Made by a program: the position numbers and the translations under genes
From: Hyphomicrobiales bacterium
Lineage (GTDB): Bacteria > Pseudomonadota > Alphaproteobacteria > Rhodospirillales > JACKKN01
Direction of reading: 5' to 3'
Assembly: GCA_024236415.1 (NCBI GenBank)
Contig: JACKKN010000023.1
Coordinates: 1-51,333 of the forward strand
DNA: 51,333 nt
The notes under the pieces: model-generated
Told to the model about the DNA's origin: nothing
The model's input: the letters and a program-made list of their open reading frames with translations, nothing else
The model's database searches: none
Part shown: in pieces, positions 49,884-51,333 of the stretch
Layout: the number at the start of each line of letters is the position of its first letter
How positions within the stretch are numbered: position 1 is the first letter of the stretch

Positions 49884-51333
<1,450 letters not shown>

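Overview
The window is about 51 kb of very GC-rich DNA, densely coding on both strands with strong third-position GC bias. Gene content points to an alphaproteobacterium, most likely of the Rhodospirillales: a TAXI-type TRAP transporter, a DUF1491 protein, an imuA-imuB-dnaE2 mutasome set under alphaproteobacterial LexA boxes (GTTC-N7-GTTC direct repeats), a PPi-type phosphofructokinase, and alpha-type ParE. I cannot name the genus.

Layout. 1-5.2 kb: a TAXI TRAP receptor and fused permease (permease cut by the window edge), divergent from an SDR dehydrogenase and an amidase. 5.28-7.30 kb: a compositionally different, AT-richer island that ends in an intact tRNA-Glu(TTC) and begins with a 26-bp near-copy of that tRNA's 3' end. 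It carries two small related unknown proteins, a 59-residue Tat-signal microprotein and a PEP-CTERM protein, but no visible integrase. 7.6-14.8 kb: PPi-phosphofructokinase with a small partner, a secreted cyclase-family hydrolase, an MFS transporter, a large low-complexity secreted protein and a second amidase. 14.9-18.4 kb: a translationally coupled hydantoinase-B / VOC / phenylacetate-CoA-ligase-like operon, followed by a REP-like palindrome pair. 18.5-28.4 kb: YbaK deacylase, SDR, two MFS carriers, acyl-CoA synthetase, DUF1491, GFA, MaoC, malonyl-CoA decarboxylase and the NAD(P)HX repair enzyme, a set weighted to acyl-CoA metabolism and carboxylate uptake.

28.6-37 kb: D-amino-acid dehydrogenase, then the SOS mutagenesis genes. 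imuA and imuB each have their own LexA box. A 71-residue unknown gene lies between them, and a VapBC-type toxin-antitoxin module with its own operator sits between imuB and dnaE2. dnaE2 contains an in-frame palindromic repeat of about 130 bp. 37-41.8 kb: a COG0523 GTPase, an amidohydrolase with a divergent LysR regulator, small membrane proteins and a cytochrome c. 41.9-45.3 kb: an orphan ParA, a tungstate-binding protein (TupA) with a ModE-type operator, a ModE-like regulator ending in a hexanucleotide microsatellite, a CopD-like membrane protein, and a 32-residue membrane protein preceded by three phased LexA half-sites. 45.4-51.3 kb: thioesterase, parE, a lipoprotein, argC and the 3' part of rpoC.

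The most interesting signals are the SOS-controlled 32-residue membrane peptide at 45.2 kb (a possible analogue of Caulobacter SidA), the SOS mutasome cluster with its extra gene and embedded toxin-antitoxin, the repeat inside dnaE2, and the tRNA-bounded mini-island. Several genes also show tandem duplication of sequence at or just past their stop codons. All calls are from reading the sequence; no database search was run.
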